Below, piece after piece: positions 25,052 through 34,787 of a DNA stretch of 58,383 nt (position 1 is the first letter of the stretch; every line of letters starts with the position of its first letter). The notes under the pieces were generated by a model. The model was given only the letters and a program-made list of their open reading frames with translations. It was not told where the DNA came from and did no database searches. The position numbers and the translations under genes are program-made. The DNA is from Rhodoferax sp. (lineage in GTDB: Bacteria; Pseudomonadota; Gammaproteobacteria; Burkholderiales; Burkholderiaceae_C), in assembly GCF_028714215.1 (NCBI RefSeq), contig NZ_JAQTMS010000033.1, positions 1-58,383 of the forward strand, in the 5' to 3' direction.

Positions 25052-25657
25052 TCAAGCGGCACGTCTTTGCAGAATGGCAGCCTTGACCAGGGGCAGGCGG
25101 TCGTTGCCAAAATACATGTCGTTGCCCAAGTAGATGGTGGGAGAACCAAAGCCGCCACGCCGGATCACTTCCTCGGTGTTGGCCTTGAGCTGCTCCTTGA
25201 TGGCGGGTTGTGCAATGCCGGCCAAAAACTCGTCTCCATTGACGCCTATCTGCTCGCATATCTTCAACAGCACGGGGTCCTGGGAAATATCTTCCTCGCG
25301 CGCCCAGTAGGCCTCGAATACGGCGCTCGCGAACGGCAGCAGTTGGCCCCGCGGCGCCAGCCAGAGACAGCCACGCATGGCTTTGACGCTGTTGACCGGG
25401 AATACCTTGGGCGGCATGACGATCTTCAGGCCCGCCGCGCGCGCCCAGTCCTGCAAGTCTTTGAGCATGTAGGCCTGCTTGGCCGGCACCGGGTTGTCGC
25501 GCATGGCGTAAACGCTGGGGTTCACACTGTTGAAAATACCACCCACCAGCACCGGTCGCCAGGCTATCGGTTCCTGCAATTCGGCGGCCAGGCGCTGGAT
25601 GTTGTGAAATGCGAGATAGGTCCAGGGGCTGGAGCAATCAAAGAAGAATTCGATCAC
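25052..25657 (-). CDS. 2-hydroxychromene-2-carboxylate isomerase-like (DsbA/kappa-GST fold)
   Basis: This 201-residue thioredoxin-fold protein resembles the glutathione-dependent isomerases of naphthalene degradation and mitochondrial kappa GSTs. The N-terminal 'FDCSSPWTYLAF' carries the active-site Ser (residue 9 or 10) that replaces the DsbA cysteine pair. 'GGFGSPTIYLGNDMYFG' near residue 170 supplies the cis-Pro loop. No other aromatic-degradation genes are nearby, so the substrate is unknown. It lies 12 bp after the GST gene, so both are probably cotranscribed and share glutathione chemistry. Confidence 0.88.
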   Translation of the reverse strand: MIEFFFDCSSPWTYLAFHNIQRLAAELQEPIAWRPVLVGGIFNSVNPSVYAMRDNPVPAKQAYMLKDLQDWARAAGLKIVMPPKVFPVNSVKAMRGCLWLAPRGQLLPFASAVFEAYWAREEDISQDPVLLKICEQIGVNGDEFLAGIAQPAIKEQLKANTEEVIRRGGFGSPTIYLGNDMYFGNDRLPLVKAAILQRRAA

Positions 25658-25669
25658 GGCGGGTGGCTT

Positions 25670-26389
25670 TCAGGTGAGTTTGTGCACACCGTCGCGCACG
25701 CTCTGGGCGGTCTGCCCGAACAGCGCCTTGCGCGCTTCTTCGGTGAGCGTGCCGGCACGCAATTCCTTGGCCAGTTCCAGCCCGCGTTTCACGGCCGGGC
25801 GCGCGAACAAGGTGTTGTACCAGCGTTCTATGTGGGGGAAGTCCGCGAGCGACACCTTTTGCGCTTCATGGGTGCGTATCCACGGAAAGATGGCCATGTC
25901 GGCAATCGAGTATTCGGGGCCGGCCACGAACGCGCCGGTGCGCCCCAATTGCGTGTTCAGAACACCGTACAAGCGATTGACTTCCTTGCCGTAGCGCTCA
26001 ATCGCGTAAGGCACTTTTTCCGGGGCATACAGCAGGAAGTGGCCGTTTTGCCCAGCCATGGGTCCGAGCCCGCCCATTTGCCACATCAACCATTGCAAGA
26101 CCTGGCTTCGATCACGCATATCGCTGGGCAGGAACAGCCCGGTTTTCTCGGCCAGGTAGATCAGGATGGCGCCGCTCTCGAACACCGGGATCGGCGCGCC
26201 GCCATCGGCCGGGTCCTGGTCAACGATGGCTGGCATGCGGTTGTTCGGGCTGATCGCCAGAAACGCCGGCGCAAACTGCTCGCCCTTGCCAATGTTCACC
26301 GGCAGCAGCCGGTAGGGCAGGCCGCACTCCTCCAGCATGATGGAAATTTTCCAGCCGTTGGGGGTGGGCCAGTAGTGCAGGTCGATCAT
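25670..26389 (-). CDS. Glutathione S-transferase (Ure2/YfcG-like)
   Basis: This 239-residue cytosolic GST has an N-terminal thioredoxin-like domain (residues 1-85) with 'YWPTPNGWKISIMLEE', in which the Thr-Pro-Asn loop replaces the catalytic Tyr/Ser of other classes. 'NNRMPAIVD' (cis-Pro) and 'VFESGAILIYLAEK' (Glu-Ser pair binding the glutamyl part of glutathione) follow. The C-terminal helical domain has 'YSIADMAIFPWI'. This is the Nu/YfcG pattern, often with disulfide-reductase activity. It lies 89 bp downstream of glnD; the gap holds a hairpin. Confidence 0.9.
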   Translation of the reverse strand: MIDLHYWPTPNGWKISIMLEECGLPYRLLPVNIGKGEQFAPAFLAISPNNRMPAIVDQDPADGGAPIPVFESGAILIYLAEKTGLFLPSDMRDRSQVLQWLMWQMGGLGPMAGQNGHFLLYAPEKVPYAIERYGKEVNRLYGVLNTQLGRTGAFVAGPEYSIADMAIFPWIRTHEAQKVSLADFPHIERWYNTLFARPAVKRGLELAKELRAGTLTEEARKALFGQTAQSVRDGVHKLT

Positions 26390-26420
26390 GGGTCTATCTC
26401 CTTGGGAAAGCAGGGATGAT

Positions 26421-26446
26421 ATTGCGCCACCGTCGGTGGCAGCAAT
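26421..26446 (-). terminator. Hairpin between glnD and the GST gene
   Basis: ATTGC (26421-26425) plus GCCACC (26426-26431) pair with GGTGGC (26435-26440) plus GCAAT (26442-26446), with one bulged A. No T-run follows on the minus strand, so it is at best an incomplete terminator; it may be an mRNA-stabilising structure. Confidence 0.35.
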
Positions 26447-26478
26447 AACAGGATGTTAGCGGCCCTTTCCAGCGGCCT

Positions 26479-29082
26479 TCAGGCCAGTGCTTCCAGCAAC
26501 TCGGTTTCGATGGCAATCTGGGCCCGGTTGTGCTGCAACTCCGCGCCTTCTATCAGGAAGGTGTCGTCCACCCGTTCACCCAAGGTGGCAATTTTGGCCA
26601 GTTGAAGATTGATCTTGTGTTTCGCCAGCACGCGCGCCACGCTGTACAGCAGTCCGACCCGGTCGCTGGCCGAAATATTGAGCAGCCAGCGCTGCGCTTT
26701 TTCGTCCGGCCGCAAGGTGACTCGGGGTGCGATCGGAAAACTCTTGACGCGCCGCGAGACCCGTCCGCGGCTCGGTGGCGGCAGCGGCGTCGACATGGAA
26801 ATGGCGCGGCTCAACTCGCTCTCCACCATGCTGGTGAGTTCCTGGTAGTGGTCCGGCAAGCTCGATGCGATCACCTGGAAGGTGTCCAGCGCGTAGCCGT
26901 TGTTGGCGGTATGGATGCGCGCATCCAGGATGCTGAAGTCGCCTTTGTCGAAATAGCCGCAGATGCGGGCAAACAGGTCGGGCTGATCCGGTGTGTAGAC
27001 CACCACCTGCAGCCCTTCGCCCAGCGGTGACTGGCGCGCCCGCACGATCGATTTGCCGGAGCCTACGTGGCGCGAGAGTTGGCGCGTATGCCAGGCGATG
27101 TCGGCGGCGTCGTGGCGCATGAAATAGCCCACATCCAGCGTCTCCCACAAGGCTTTGTGGGCCTCGAATGGCAGGGCGTGCAGCGCCAGCAGTATCAGGG
27201 CCTCGCGCTTGCGCGCCTCGACCTCGGCATCCGGATCGGGTGCGCGCCCGCCCAGCGCTCGCAAGGTCATGCGGTAAAGGTCCTCCAGCAACTTGCCTTT
27301 CCAGGCGTTCCAAACTTTGGGCGAGGTGCCGCGCAGGTCGGCCACCGTGAGCAGATAAAGGGCCGTCAGCTTGCGCTCGTTGCCGACGCGCTTGGCAAAC
27401 GCCTGGATGATGTTGGGGTCGCTGAGGTCTGATTTTTGCGCTACGCGGCTCATGGTCAAGTGTTCTAGCACCATGAACTCGATCAGGCTGCCGTCTTCCT
27501 TTTCGATCGCGTGTTGCTTGCAAAACCGTCGCACCTCGGCGGCACCCAGTTTCGAATGATCACCGCCGCGGCCCTTGGCGATGTCGTGAAACAGCGCCGC
27601 CACGTACAACACCCAGGGCTTGTCCCAGCCGGAGGCCAGCTGCGAGCAAAACGGGTACTCGTGGGCATGCTCCACAATGAAGAAACGCCGCACGTTGCGC
27701 AGCACCATCAAGACATGCTGATCGACGGTGTAGACATGAAACAGGTCGTGCTGCATCTGGCCGACGATCTTGCGGAAGACCCACAGGTAGCGCCCCAGCA
27801 CCGAGGTCTGGTTCATCAGCCGCATGGCATGCGTGATGCCGTCGTGCTGCTTCAAGATTTTCTTGAAAGTATCCCGATTCACCGGGTCGTTGCGAAACTT
27901 GCCGTCCATCACGCCACGGGCGTTGTACAGGGCGCGCAGGGTGCGTGCCGACAATCCTTTCAGGCCCACCGTCGTCTGGTAGACCAGAAAAGTTTCCAGA
28001 ACAGCATGCGGCTGGCGTTGGTACAGATCGTCGCTGGCGACTTCCACCATGCCGGCCTTGTCATAGAAACGCGCGTTGATGGGTCGCGGTTCGTGGGTCG
28101 ACGGATTGAGTCGCTCCTCGATGTTGAGCAGCAAAATCTGGTTCAGTTGGGTCACCGCCTTGGCCGCCCAGTAGTAGCGCCGCATCAGGGCTTCACTGGG
28201 TCGGATGGAAGTGTGCTTGGTCGCCGCTTCGATGTCGGGCGCCGGGACGCCATAGCCAAAAGTCTGGGCCACGGCGGTCTGCAGGTCAAACACGAGCCGG
28301 TCCTCGCGGCGTTGCGCGATCAAGTGCAGGCGCGCCCGAACCAGCCGCAGCAGTGCTTCGTTGTGTTTGATCTGCTTGACTTCAAAAGCGGTGGCCAACC
28401 CGCTTTTGGCCAGCGCATCCCAATTGTCGCCATAGCCCGCGGCCTTGGCGACCCACAGAATGATTTGCAGATCGCGCAACCCACCGGGGGATTCCTTGCA
28501 ATTGGGTTCCAGCGCGTAAGGTGTGTCTTCAAACTTGCTGTGCCGTTGGTGCAGCTCCAGCGTCTTGGCAACAAAAAAAGCGTGCGGGTCCAGCGCCGAA
28601 AAATACAACTTCTGAAATTCCGCAAACAAGTCCGTGCTGCCGGTGATCAAACGCGCTTCCAGCAGGGACGTCTGGATGGTGACGTCATGGGCCGCCTCAT
28701 GCAGGCACTCTGTCACGCTGCGCACGCTGGAGCCAATCTCCAGCCCGACGTCCCAGCAATTGCCGATGAAGCGCTCAATGCGGGCCTTGAGTTGCGCGTC
28801 ATGCTCGGGCGATTGGTCACTTGGCAACAGAACCAGTACATCCACATCGGAGTAGGGAAACAACTCGGCACGACCAAAACCGCCCACCGCCGCCAAGGCA
28901 AAAGAGTCGCTAAAACCAGCCTCCCGCCACAGGGTTTTCAGTGTTGCATCGGCCAGCTTGGAGAGCGCGCCCAGGGTGGCCCGCACACCCCGGGTGGAAG
29001 AGGTGCCACTGGACCCCAGCGACTGTAGCAAGGCGGACTTTTGCGCCCGGAAATGATTGCGCAGCGCTGGCAGATCGGTCAT
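26479..29082 (-). CDS. glnD: Bifunctional [protein-PII] uridylyltransferase/uridylyl-removing enzyme
   Basis: This 867-residue nitrogen sensor uridylylates PII proteins when glutamine is low and deuridylylates them when it is high. The nucleotidyltransferase domain has '[20 protein letters not shown]' near residues 66-85. The HD domain for uridylyl removal has '[18 protein letters not shown]' near 495. Two C-terminal ACT domains (about 690-780 and 800-867) would bind glutamine. The full length and all motifs are kept. The start is one base from the map stop, so the two are cotranscribed. Confidence 0.96.
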   Translation of the reverse strand: MTDLPALRNHFRAQKSALLQSLGSSGTSSTRGVRATLGALSKLADATLKTLWREAGFSDSFALAAVGGFGRAELFPYSDVDVLVLLPSDQSPEHDAQLKARIERFIGNCWDVGLEIGSSVRSVTECLHEAAHDVTIQTSLLEARLITGSTDLFAEFQKLYFSALDPHAFFVAKTLELHQRHSKFEDTPYALEPNCKESPGGLRDLQIILWVAKAAGYGDNWDALAKSGLATAFEVKQIKHNEALLRLVRARLHLIAQRREDRLVFDLQTAVAQTFGYGVPAPDIEAATKHTSIRPSEALMRRYYWAAKAVTQLNQILLLNIEERLNPSTHEPRPINARFYDKAGMVEVASDDLYQRQPHAVLETFLVYQTTVGLKGLSARTLRALYNARGVMDGKFRNDPVNRDTFKKILKQHDGITHAMRLMNQTSVLGRYLWVFRKIVGQMQHDLFHVYTVDQHVLMVLRNVRRFFIVEHAHEYPFCSQLASGWDKPWVLYVAALFHDIAKGRGGDHSKLGAAEVRRFCKQHAIEKEDGSLIEFMVLEHLTMSRVAQKSDLSDPNIIQAFAKRVGNERKLTALYLLTVADLRGTSPKVWNAWKGKLLEDLYRMTLRALGGRAPDPDAEVEARKREALILLALHALPFEAHKALWETLDVGYFMRHDAADIAWHTRQLSRHVGSGKSIVRARQSPLGEGLQVVVYTPDQPDLFARICGYFDKGDFSILDARIHTANNGYALDTFQVIASSLPDHYQELTSMVESELSRAISMSTPLPPPSRGRVSRRVKSFPIAPRVTLRPDEKAQRWLLNISASDRVGLLYSVARVLAKHKINLQLAKIATLGERVDDTFLIEGAELQHNRAQIAIETELLEALA

Positions 29083-29083
29083 G

Positions 29084-29923
29084 TCAGGCCTGGGGCAACG
29101 CAGCCTCGTCAGCCGCTGCCGCGACGGGAACGAAAGACGGTATCGGCGGGCTGTTGCTGGACAAGGTCAAGACCTCATAACCGGTTTCGGTGACCAGCAC
29201 CGTGTGCTCCCATTGCGCCGACAGCGAGCGGTCCTTGGTGACGATGGTCCAGCCGTCGCCCAATTCCTTGATCTCCTTGCGGCCCACGTTGAGCATGGGC
29301 TCGACCGTGATCGTCATGCCGGCTTTGAGCTGGTCCAGCGTACCGGGCCGGCCGTAATGCAGGACCTGGGGTTCCTCATGGAAGTTGCGACCAATGCCGT
29401 GGCCACAAAACTCCCGCACCACACTCAGGCCATGGCCTTCGGCAAAAGACTGAATGGCGTGACCGATATCGCCCAGATAAGCGCCGGCCCTGACCTTCAT
29501 GATGCCATGCCACATCGCCTGGTAAGTCAGCGAGCACAAGCGCCTGGCCGCCACCGAGACCTCGCCGACCATGAACATGCGGCTGGAGTCGCCATGCCAG
29601 CCATCCTTGATGACGGTGACGTCGATGTTGACGATATCGCCTTTTTTCAGCGGCTTGTCATTCGGGATGCCGTGGCAGACCTGATGGTTGATCGAGGTGC
29701 AGATGGCCTTGGGGTAGGGGTTGTGGCCGGACGGCGCATAGTTCAGCGGCGCCGAGATGGCGCCCTGCACCTGGGTCGTGTACTGGTCGGCCAGTTGGTC
29801 CAGTTCATTGGTGGTGATGCCGGGTTTGACGAAGGGAGTCAGGTAGTCCAGCAATTCCGCCGCCAGCCGGCCGGCCAGGCGCATGCCGGCAATGCCCTGG
29901 GCATCTTTGTAAGTGATAGTCAT
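29084..29923 (-). CDS. map: Methionine aminopeptidase type I
   Basis: This 279-residue metalloenzyme removes the initiator Met. I chose the ATG at 29923, which gives '[20 protein letters not shown]'; an upstream in-frame start would add 17 unlikely residues. Metal ligands are recognisable: Asp in 'VNIDVTVI', Asp in 'WHGDSSRMF', His in '[12 protein letters not shown]' and two Glu ('VEPML', 'WEHTVLV'). The C-terminus carries about 20 extra residues rich in Pro and Ala. It is first gene of the minus-strand group with glnD and divergent from purL, with a 160-bp promoter region between. Confidence 0.96.
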   Translation of the reverse strand: MTITYKDAQGIAGMRLAGRLAAELLDYLTPFVKPGITTNELDQLADQYTTQVQGAISAPLNYAPSGHNPYPKAICTSINHQVCHGIPNDKPLKKGDIVNIDVTVIKDGWHGDSSRMFMVGEVSVAARRLCSLTYQAMWHGIMKVRAGAYLGDIGHAIQSFAEGHGLSVVREFCGHGIGRNFHEEPQVLHYGRPGTLDQLKAGMTITVEPMLNVGRKEIKELGDGWTIVTKDRSLSAQWEHTVLVTETGYEVLTLSSNSPPIPSFVPVAAAADEAALPQA

Positions 29924-30083
29924 GGTCTCAATTATCCCATTGGGCGCGGCTTTTTGAGATGACCCGCGCGACACTGCGGGTTACGGGCAGTTAAAATCGG
30001 AACCCTCCCGGTCGGACCCAGTCAGCGCCTGCGCCTTGAGTCGATTTTCAACCCCGTCAGCCACCCCATTCAGGCCCCCTAAA

Positions 30084-33000
30084 GTGACCCCGCACATCAG
30101 CCAATTCGAGGGCGGTAGCGCTCTCAGCAGTTTCCGTATCCAGCAACTGTTGCCGCGCCTGCAAGCCATCGACGGCAGGATCTGCGGCATGGCCGCGCGC
30201 TTTGTGCACCTGGTGAGCACCGAGCGGGCGCCGACCGAGGCGCTGAAGGACCAGTTGGCAGCCTTGCTGACTTATGGCGAGCCCTATGCCGGCCCCACCG
30301 ATGGTCCGGTGATCGTGGTGACACCGCGCTTCGGCACCGTGTCGCCCTGGGCTTCCAAGGCCACCGATATTGCCCATAACTGCGGTCTGGCGGTGCGCCG
30401 CGTGGAGCGCTTGCTGGAATACCGTATTTCGCTGGCCAGCGCTCTGCCGGGTCAGCCCTCCCTGACAGCGGCGCAACTGGCGCAGATCGGTGCGCTGCTG
30501 CACGACCGCATGACCGAAAGCGTGATGTTTGAGCGCGCTGTTGCGCTTGGCTTGTTCAGCGAATTGCCGGCCGTGGCGATGGCCCATGTGGACGTTCTGA
30601 AAGGCGGCAAAGCGGCGCTGCAAGCCGCCAACAGCCAGTTCGGCCTGGCCCTGGCGGCCGACGAGATCGATTACCTGGAGCAGGCCTTCACGCAACTGCA
30701 ACGCAACCCCACCGATGTGGAATTGATGATGTTTGCGCAGGCCAACAGCGAGCACTGCCGGCACAAGATCTTCAACGCCCAGTTCAGCATCGACGGCCAG
30801 CCGCAGAACATGAGCATGTTCGGCATGATTCGCCACACGCATCAGACCCACCCGCAACACATGCTGGTGGCCTATTCGGACAATGCCTCGGTGATGGAAG
30901 GTGCCCAGGTTGAACGTTTTGTCGCCAAATCAACAGCGGGTGTTGCTGGCGCAAGTGCCGCCAACTATGAAAAACAGAGCGCCATCAACCACATCCTGAT
31001 GAAGGTGGAAACGCACAACCACCCGACCGCCATTTCGCCATTCCCCGGTGCCGCCACCGGCGCCGGCGGTGAGATCCGCGACGAAGGCGCCACCGGACGC
31101 GGCTCCAAGCCGAAGGCCGGCTTGACCGGCTTTACCGTCTCCAAAATCAATTGGGGTCAGATGCCAATTGATTCCGGCTACGGCAAGCCGGCGCACATCG
31201 CCAGCCCCTTGCAGATCATGCTGGAGGGTCCCCTGGGCGGCGCCGCCTTCAACAACGAATTCGGCCGTCCCAATCTGCTCGGTTACTTCCGCGAATACGA
31301 ACAAGGCCTGCGCTACTCGGTGGCCGATGCAAGGGGGCAGTTGGCGCCAGTGCAAGAGCAGCGCGGCTACCACAAGCCGATCATGATCGCCGGTGGGCTG
31401 GGCGTGATCGACGCCACGCAAACCCACAAGATCGAATTTCCGGCCGGCACGCTGCTGATCCAGTTGGGCGGTCCCGGCATGCGCATCGGCATGGGCGGCG
31501 GCGCTGCCAGTTCCATGGCCACTGGTGCCAACGCCGCCGAACTCGACTTTGACTCGGTGCAGCGCGGCAACCCCGAGATCGAGCGGCGGGCGCAAGAAGT
31601 CATCAACCAGTGCTGGATTCAAGGCGCCGGCAATCCCATTCTGGCAATCCACGATGTCGGTGCCGGTGGTCTCTCCAACGCCTTCCCCGAACTGACCAAC
31701 GACGCGAAACGCGGCGCCCGCTTCGACCTGCGCGCCGTGCCCCTGGAAGAGTCGGGCATGGCGCCGAAAGAAATCTGGTGCAACGAGAGCCAGGAACGCT
31801 ACGTGCTGGCGATTGCGCCCGAATCGCTGGACCGGTTCAAGGCCTTGTGCGAACGCGAGCGCTGCCCTTTCGCCGTGGTCGGCGTGGCGACCGAAGAGCG
31901 AGAGCTAGTGGTGTTCGATGAGCACACCGGCGTGCGCCGCGCCGGGCCGCCCCAAGCAAGCACAGCCCCCTCGGGGGGCAGCGCAGTACACGAAGTGACA
32001 AGCGTGGGGGTCCCAGTCCAGATGCCCATGGATGTGCTGCTGGGCAAGCCGCCCAAGATGCAGCGCGATGTGATCGCGGTCCAGCGCACGTTTGCGCCGC
32101 TTGACCTGGGCGGCGTCGATCTGCAAAAAGCATGTATCGATGTGCTGGAGAGCCCGACCGTGGCCTCCAAGCGCTTTCTCATCACCATTGGCGACCGCAC
32201 CGTGGGTGGTTTGAGCCACCGCGACCAGATGGTGGGACCCTGGCAGGTGCCGGTGGCCGATTGCGCCGTCACCCTGGCCGACTTCAAGGGTTTTGCCGGC
32301 GAAGCCATGAGCATGGGCGAACGCACGCCACTGGCCACGCTCAACGCGCCGGCTTCCGGACGCATGGCGGTGGCGGAGGCCATCACCAATTTGCTGGCGG
32401 CGCCGATCGAACTCTCAAGGGTCAAGCTGTCGGCCAACTGGATGGCCGCTTGCGGCGAGCCGGGCGAAGACGCCGCGCTCTATGCCACCGTCAAAGCGGT
32501 GGGCCTGGAACTGTGCCCGGCGCTCGGGATTTCCATTCCGGTGGGCAAGGATTCGCTCTCCATGCGCACCCAGTGGCAGGATCAAGAGGGCGCGAAAAAG
32601 GTGACTTCACCGGTTTCCCTGATCGTGACGGCCTTCGCCACCCTGGCTGATGTGCGCGGCACGCTGACGCCGCAACTCAACGCCACCGACGACAGCAACT
32701 TGCTGCTGATCGACCTGGGCCGCGGCCAGAACCGCATGGGCGGCAGCATGCTGGCGCAAACACTGGGCCAGTTGGGCGATCAGGTGCCGGATCTGGACCG
32801 GCCGCAGGACCTGGTGAACCTGGTCAACGCCGTCAACGCTTTGCGGGCCGAGGGACAAATTTTGGCCTACCACGACCGCAGCGACGGTGGCTTGTTCGCC
32901 ACGGTTTGCGAGATGGCTTTCGCCGGCCATGTCGGCGTTTCGCTGAATCTCAATGGGCCGGCCGCCGAGGGCAACAGCAGCACTGGCAGCCAGGCCGATG

Positions 33001-34238
33001 AACTTACCCTCAAAGCCTTGTTCAGTGAGGAGCTGGGCGTTGTGTTGCAGGTGCGCACGGCGCAGTGCGACGCGATCATGCAAACCCTGCGTCAGCATGG
33101 CCTGAGTGAATGCAGCCATCTGATCGGCAAAACCTGTGTTGCCGATTCGAGCAACGGTGGCGCCGGGATTCAGGTCTGGCGCGATGCCAAGCTTGTGTTC
33201 CATGCCAGGCTCTCGGACCTGCACCAGACCTGGGACGCCACCAGCTGGAAAATCTGCCAGCAGCGCGACAACCCGGCCTGCGCTGATGCCGAGCACGCCG
33301 CTGCCGGTGCCCCGGCCGATCCCGGTTTGCATATCCATTTAGTGCCCAACGAGTCGACATCCTTACCGTTGTCATCCCGGCCCCGGATCGGGTCCGGGGT
33401 TTCAGCACCCGGGATCCATGGATTGCGGGTCGAGCCCGCAATGACCGTGGCGCAAGTGCCCTCTCTTATGCTGTCCCGTCCCAAGGTCGCGGTGCTGCGC
33501 GAGCAGGGCGTCAACTCGCATGTCGAGATGGCTTACGCCTTCACCGAGGCCGGCTTTGAAGCCTTCGATGTGCACATGACCGATCTGCAAGCCGGCAGAG
33601 CCGATCTGGCCGACTTCAAGGGCGTGGTGGCTTGCGGCGGCTTCAGTTACGGCGACACCCTGGGCGCCGGCATTGGCTGGGCCCGTTCCATCACTTTCAA
33701 CCAAAGTCTGGCCGACCAGTTCAAGGCCTTCTTTGCCCGCGGCGACACCTTTGGCCTGGGTGTCTGCAACGGTTGCCAGATGTTTGCCGAACTGGCCGAC
33801 ATCATCCCCGGCGCGCAGGACTGGCCGCGCTTCACCGGCAACCTGAGCGAACGTTTCGAGGCCCGGCTCTCCATGGTCGAAGTACTCGAATCCCCGTCCC
33901 TGTTCCTCCAAGGCATGGCCGGAACCCGCTTGCCGATTGCGGTGGCGCATGGCGAAGGCTATGCTAACTTCAAGCACCGTGGCAATGCCGACCAGGCCAT
34001 CGCCGCCATGCGCTTTGTCGACAACTTCGGTGCCGCGACCGAGGCCTACCCGTTCAACCCCAATGGCAGTCCGGGTGGCTTGACCGGTGTGACCACGGCG
34101 GACGGCCGTTTCACCGCCATGATGCCGCACCCGGAGCGCGTGTTCCGCAACATCCAGATGAGCTGGACCGATGGCGACCCGTCGGCTTTCAGTCCCTGGA
34201 TGCAGTTGTGGTTCAACGCGCGCAAGTGGGTGGGGTAA
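30084..34238 (+). CDS. purL: Phosphoribosylformylglycinamidine synthase, with two in-frame palindromic insertions
   Basis: This large PurL makes FGAM from FGAR, glutamine and ATP (purine step 4). The GTG at 30084 gives the family N-terminus '[17 protein letters not shown]' (1384 residues). Domains: N-terminal PurS-like (1-150), linker, two FGAM-synthetase halves with '[14 protein letters not shown]' and '[19 protein letters not shown]', and a C-terminal glutaminase with catalytic Cys in '[12 protein letters not shown]' and His/Glu in '[10 protein letters not shown]'. It is about 50 residues longer than usual: palindromic DNA elements encode residues about 621-644 and 1097-1121, both in linkers. 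The frame is unbroken and all catalytic motifs remain, so it is probably functional. Confidence 0.96.
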   Translation: MTPHISQFEGGSALSSFRIQQLLPRLQAIDGRICGMAARFVHLVSTERAPTEALKDQLAALLTYGEPYAGPTDGPVIVVTPRFGTVSPWASKATDIAHNCGLAVRRVERLLEYRISLASALPGQPSLTAAQLAQIGALLHDRMTESVMFERAVALGLFSELPAVAMAHVDVLKGGKAALQAANSQFGLALAADEIDYLEQAFTQLQRNPTDVELMMFAQANSEHCRHKIFNAQFSIDGQPQNMSMFGMIRHTHQTHPQHMLVAYSDNASVMEGAQVERFVAKSTAGVAGASAANYEKQSAINHILMKVETHNHPTAISPFPGAATGAGGEIRDEGATGRGSKPKAGLTGFTVSKINWGQMPIDSGYGKPAHIASPLQIMLEGPLGGAAFNNEFGRPNLLGYFREYEQGLRYSVADARGQLAPVQEQRGYHKPIMIAGGLGVIDATQTHKIEFPAGTLLIQLGGPGMRIGMGGGAASSMATGANAAELDFDSVQRGNPEIERRAQEVINQCWIQGAGNPILAIHDVGAGGLSNAFPELTNDAKRGARFDLRAVPLEESGMAPKEIWCNESQERYVLAIAPESLDRFKALCERERCPFAVVGVATEERELVVFDEHTGVRRAGPPQASTAPSGGSAVHEVTSVGVPVQMPMDVLLGKPPKMQRDVIAVQRTFAPLDLGGVDLQKACIDVLESPTVASKRFLITIGDRTVGGLSHRDQMVGPWQVPVADCAVTLADFKGFAGEAMSMGERTPLATLNAPASGRMAVAEAITNLLAAPIELSRVKLSANWMAACGEPGEDAALYATVKAVGLELCPALGISIPVGKDSLSMRTQWQDQEGAKKVTSPVSLIVTAFATLADVRGTLTPQLNATDDSNLLLIDLGRGQNRMGGSMLAQTLGQLGDQVPDLDRPQDLVNLVNAVNALRAEGQILAYHDRSDGGLFATVCEMAFAGHVGVSLNLNGPAAEGNSSTGSQADELTLKALFSEELGVVLQVRTAQCDAIMQTLRQHGLSECSHLIGKTCVADSSNGGAGIQVWRDAKLVFHARLSDLHQTWDATSWKICQQRDNPACADAEHAAAGAPADPGLHIHLVPNESTSLPLSSRPRIGSGVSAPGIHGLRVEPAMTVAQVPSLMLSRPKVAVLREQGVNSHVEMAYAFTEAGFEAFDVHMTDLQAGRADLADFKGVVACGGFSYGDTLGAGIGWARSITFNQSLADQFKAFFARGDTFGLGVCNGCQMFAELADIIPGAQDWPRFTGNLSERFEARLSMVEVLESPSLFLQGMAGTRLPIAVAHGEGYANFKHRGNADQAIAAMRFVDNFGAATEAYPFNPNGSPGGLTGVTTADGRFTAMMPHPERVFRNIQMSWTDGDPSAFSPWMQLWFNARKWVG
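31944..32014. repeat. GC-rich palindromic (REP-like) element inside purL
   Basis: The segment has a core hairpin GCCCCC (31965-31970), TCG, GGGGGC (31974-31979). An outer imperfect stem pairs CCCCAAGC (about 31949-31956) with GCGTGGGG (32002-32009). I recall similar elements, usually intergenic, in Comamonadaceae genomes. It reads in frame within purL as a Pro/Gly/Ser-rich stretch just before the conserved '[13 protein letters not shown]'. The codon content and amino acid make-up differ from flanking purL. Confidence 0.7.
33371..33445. repeat. 75-bp palindromic element inside purL
   Basis: The element begins GTCAT (33371-33375) and ends ATGAC (33441-33445). It folds into two hairpins. In the first, ATCCCGG (33374-33380) pairs with CCGGGAT (33409-33415) and encloses CCCCGGA (33381-33387) paired with TCCGGGG (33393-33399). 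In the second, ATTGCGGG (33422-33429) pairs with CCCGCAAT (33435-33442). Exactly 25 codons long, it keeps the purL frame and fills the linker between the synthetase and glutaminase domains. It resembles dispersed palindromic elements of proteobacteria. Confidence 0.8.
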
Positions 34239-34286
34239 AGCAAAGCGCTCAAGCGCGCTCATGGGCGCAGTGCGGCGCTTCTCGCT

Positions 34287-34676
34287 TCAGCGCGGTTTGT
34301 AAGCCGTCACGTCCATCTCCACCTTGGCATCGATCATCAGGCGCGCCTCCACGGTCGAGCGGGCCGGACGGTGCGCGCCAAAACACTCCATGTAGACCCG
34401 GTTGAAGCTGCCGAAGTCGCGCGCATCGTTCAGCCAGACGCTCACTTTGGCGACGTCGGCCAGGGTACAGCCGGCCAAGGCCAAAGCCTGTTCCAGGCGC
34501 AGGAAAACCTGGCGGGTTTGCGCCTCGATGCCGCCCACGATCACTTGCCCGGACTCGTCGGTGGGAACCTGACCGGAGACAAAAACAAAGTCGCCGGCAC
34601 GCGTGGCGGGGGACAGCGGGCGCGCCAGACGGTCGGAAGCTAAAGGGGCTTGACCCAACATTTCCACTTTGGACAT
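34287..34676 (-). CDS. ridA: RidA/YjgF-family enamine/imine deaminase
   Basis: This 129-residue trimeric RidA-family protein hydrolyses reactive enamines/imines (such as 2-aminoacrylate) left by PLP dehydratases. 'DFVFVSGQVPTD' near residue 29 and 'VEARLMIDAKVEMDVTAY' at the C-terminus are typical; the arginine expected to bind the carboxylate lies around residue 105-110 ('RSTVEARL'). It is divergent from the peptide-import/D-amino-acid operon whose DSD1-like enzyme would make exactly such intermediates. The ATG at 34676 lies 13 bp from a perfect palindrome, suggesting shared control. Confidence 0.9.
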   Translation of the reverse strand: MSKVEMLGQAPLASDRLARPLSPATRAGDFVFVSGQVPTDESGQVIVGGIEAQTRQVFLRLEQALALAGCTLADVAKVSVWLNDARDFGSFNRVYMECFGAHRPARSTVEARLMIDAKVEMDVTAYKPR

Positions 34677-34688
34677 TTGATTTCTTTC

Positions 34689-34753
34689 TGTAAAAAATTT
34701 ACATAAAACACGGGTAAACCACGTTTGACTTTTTAAAAAGTCTAATTTAACAT
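34689..34753. promoter_or_regulatory. Divergent ridA/dpp control region with two perfect palindromes
   Basis: Palindrome 1 is TGTAAA (34689-34694), AAA, TTTACA (34698-34703), of the form often bound by RpiR-family regulators; such a regulator is encoded in the operon (41530). Palindrome 2 is GACTTTTTAAAAAGTC (34727-34742). A candidate promoter for dppA, TTGACT (34725-34730), 17 bp, TAACAT (34748-34753), overlaps palindrome 2. Binding would be expected to repress or switch both directions. Confidence 0.6.
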
Positions 34754-34787
34754 GAGCATCTGTAATGTTATTACTTCAGGAGTCAAC

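Noticed and set aside
31944..32014. Apparent frameshift or assembly error in purL
   Set aside because: The unusual residues are explained by an in-frame palindromic element, and the reading frame continues into conserved sequence without compensation.
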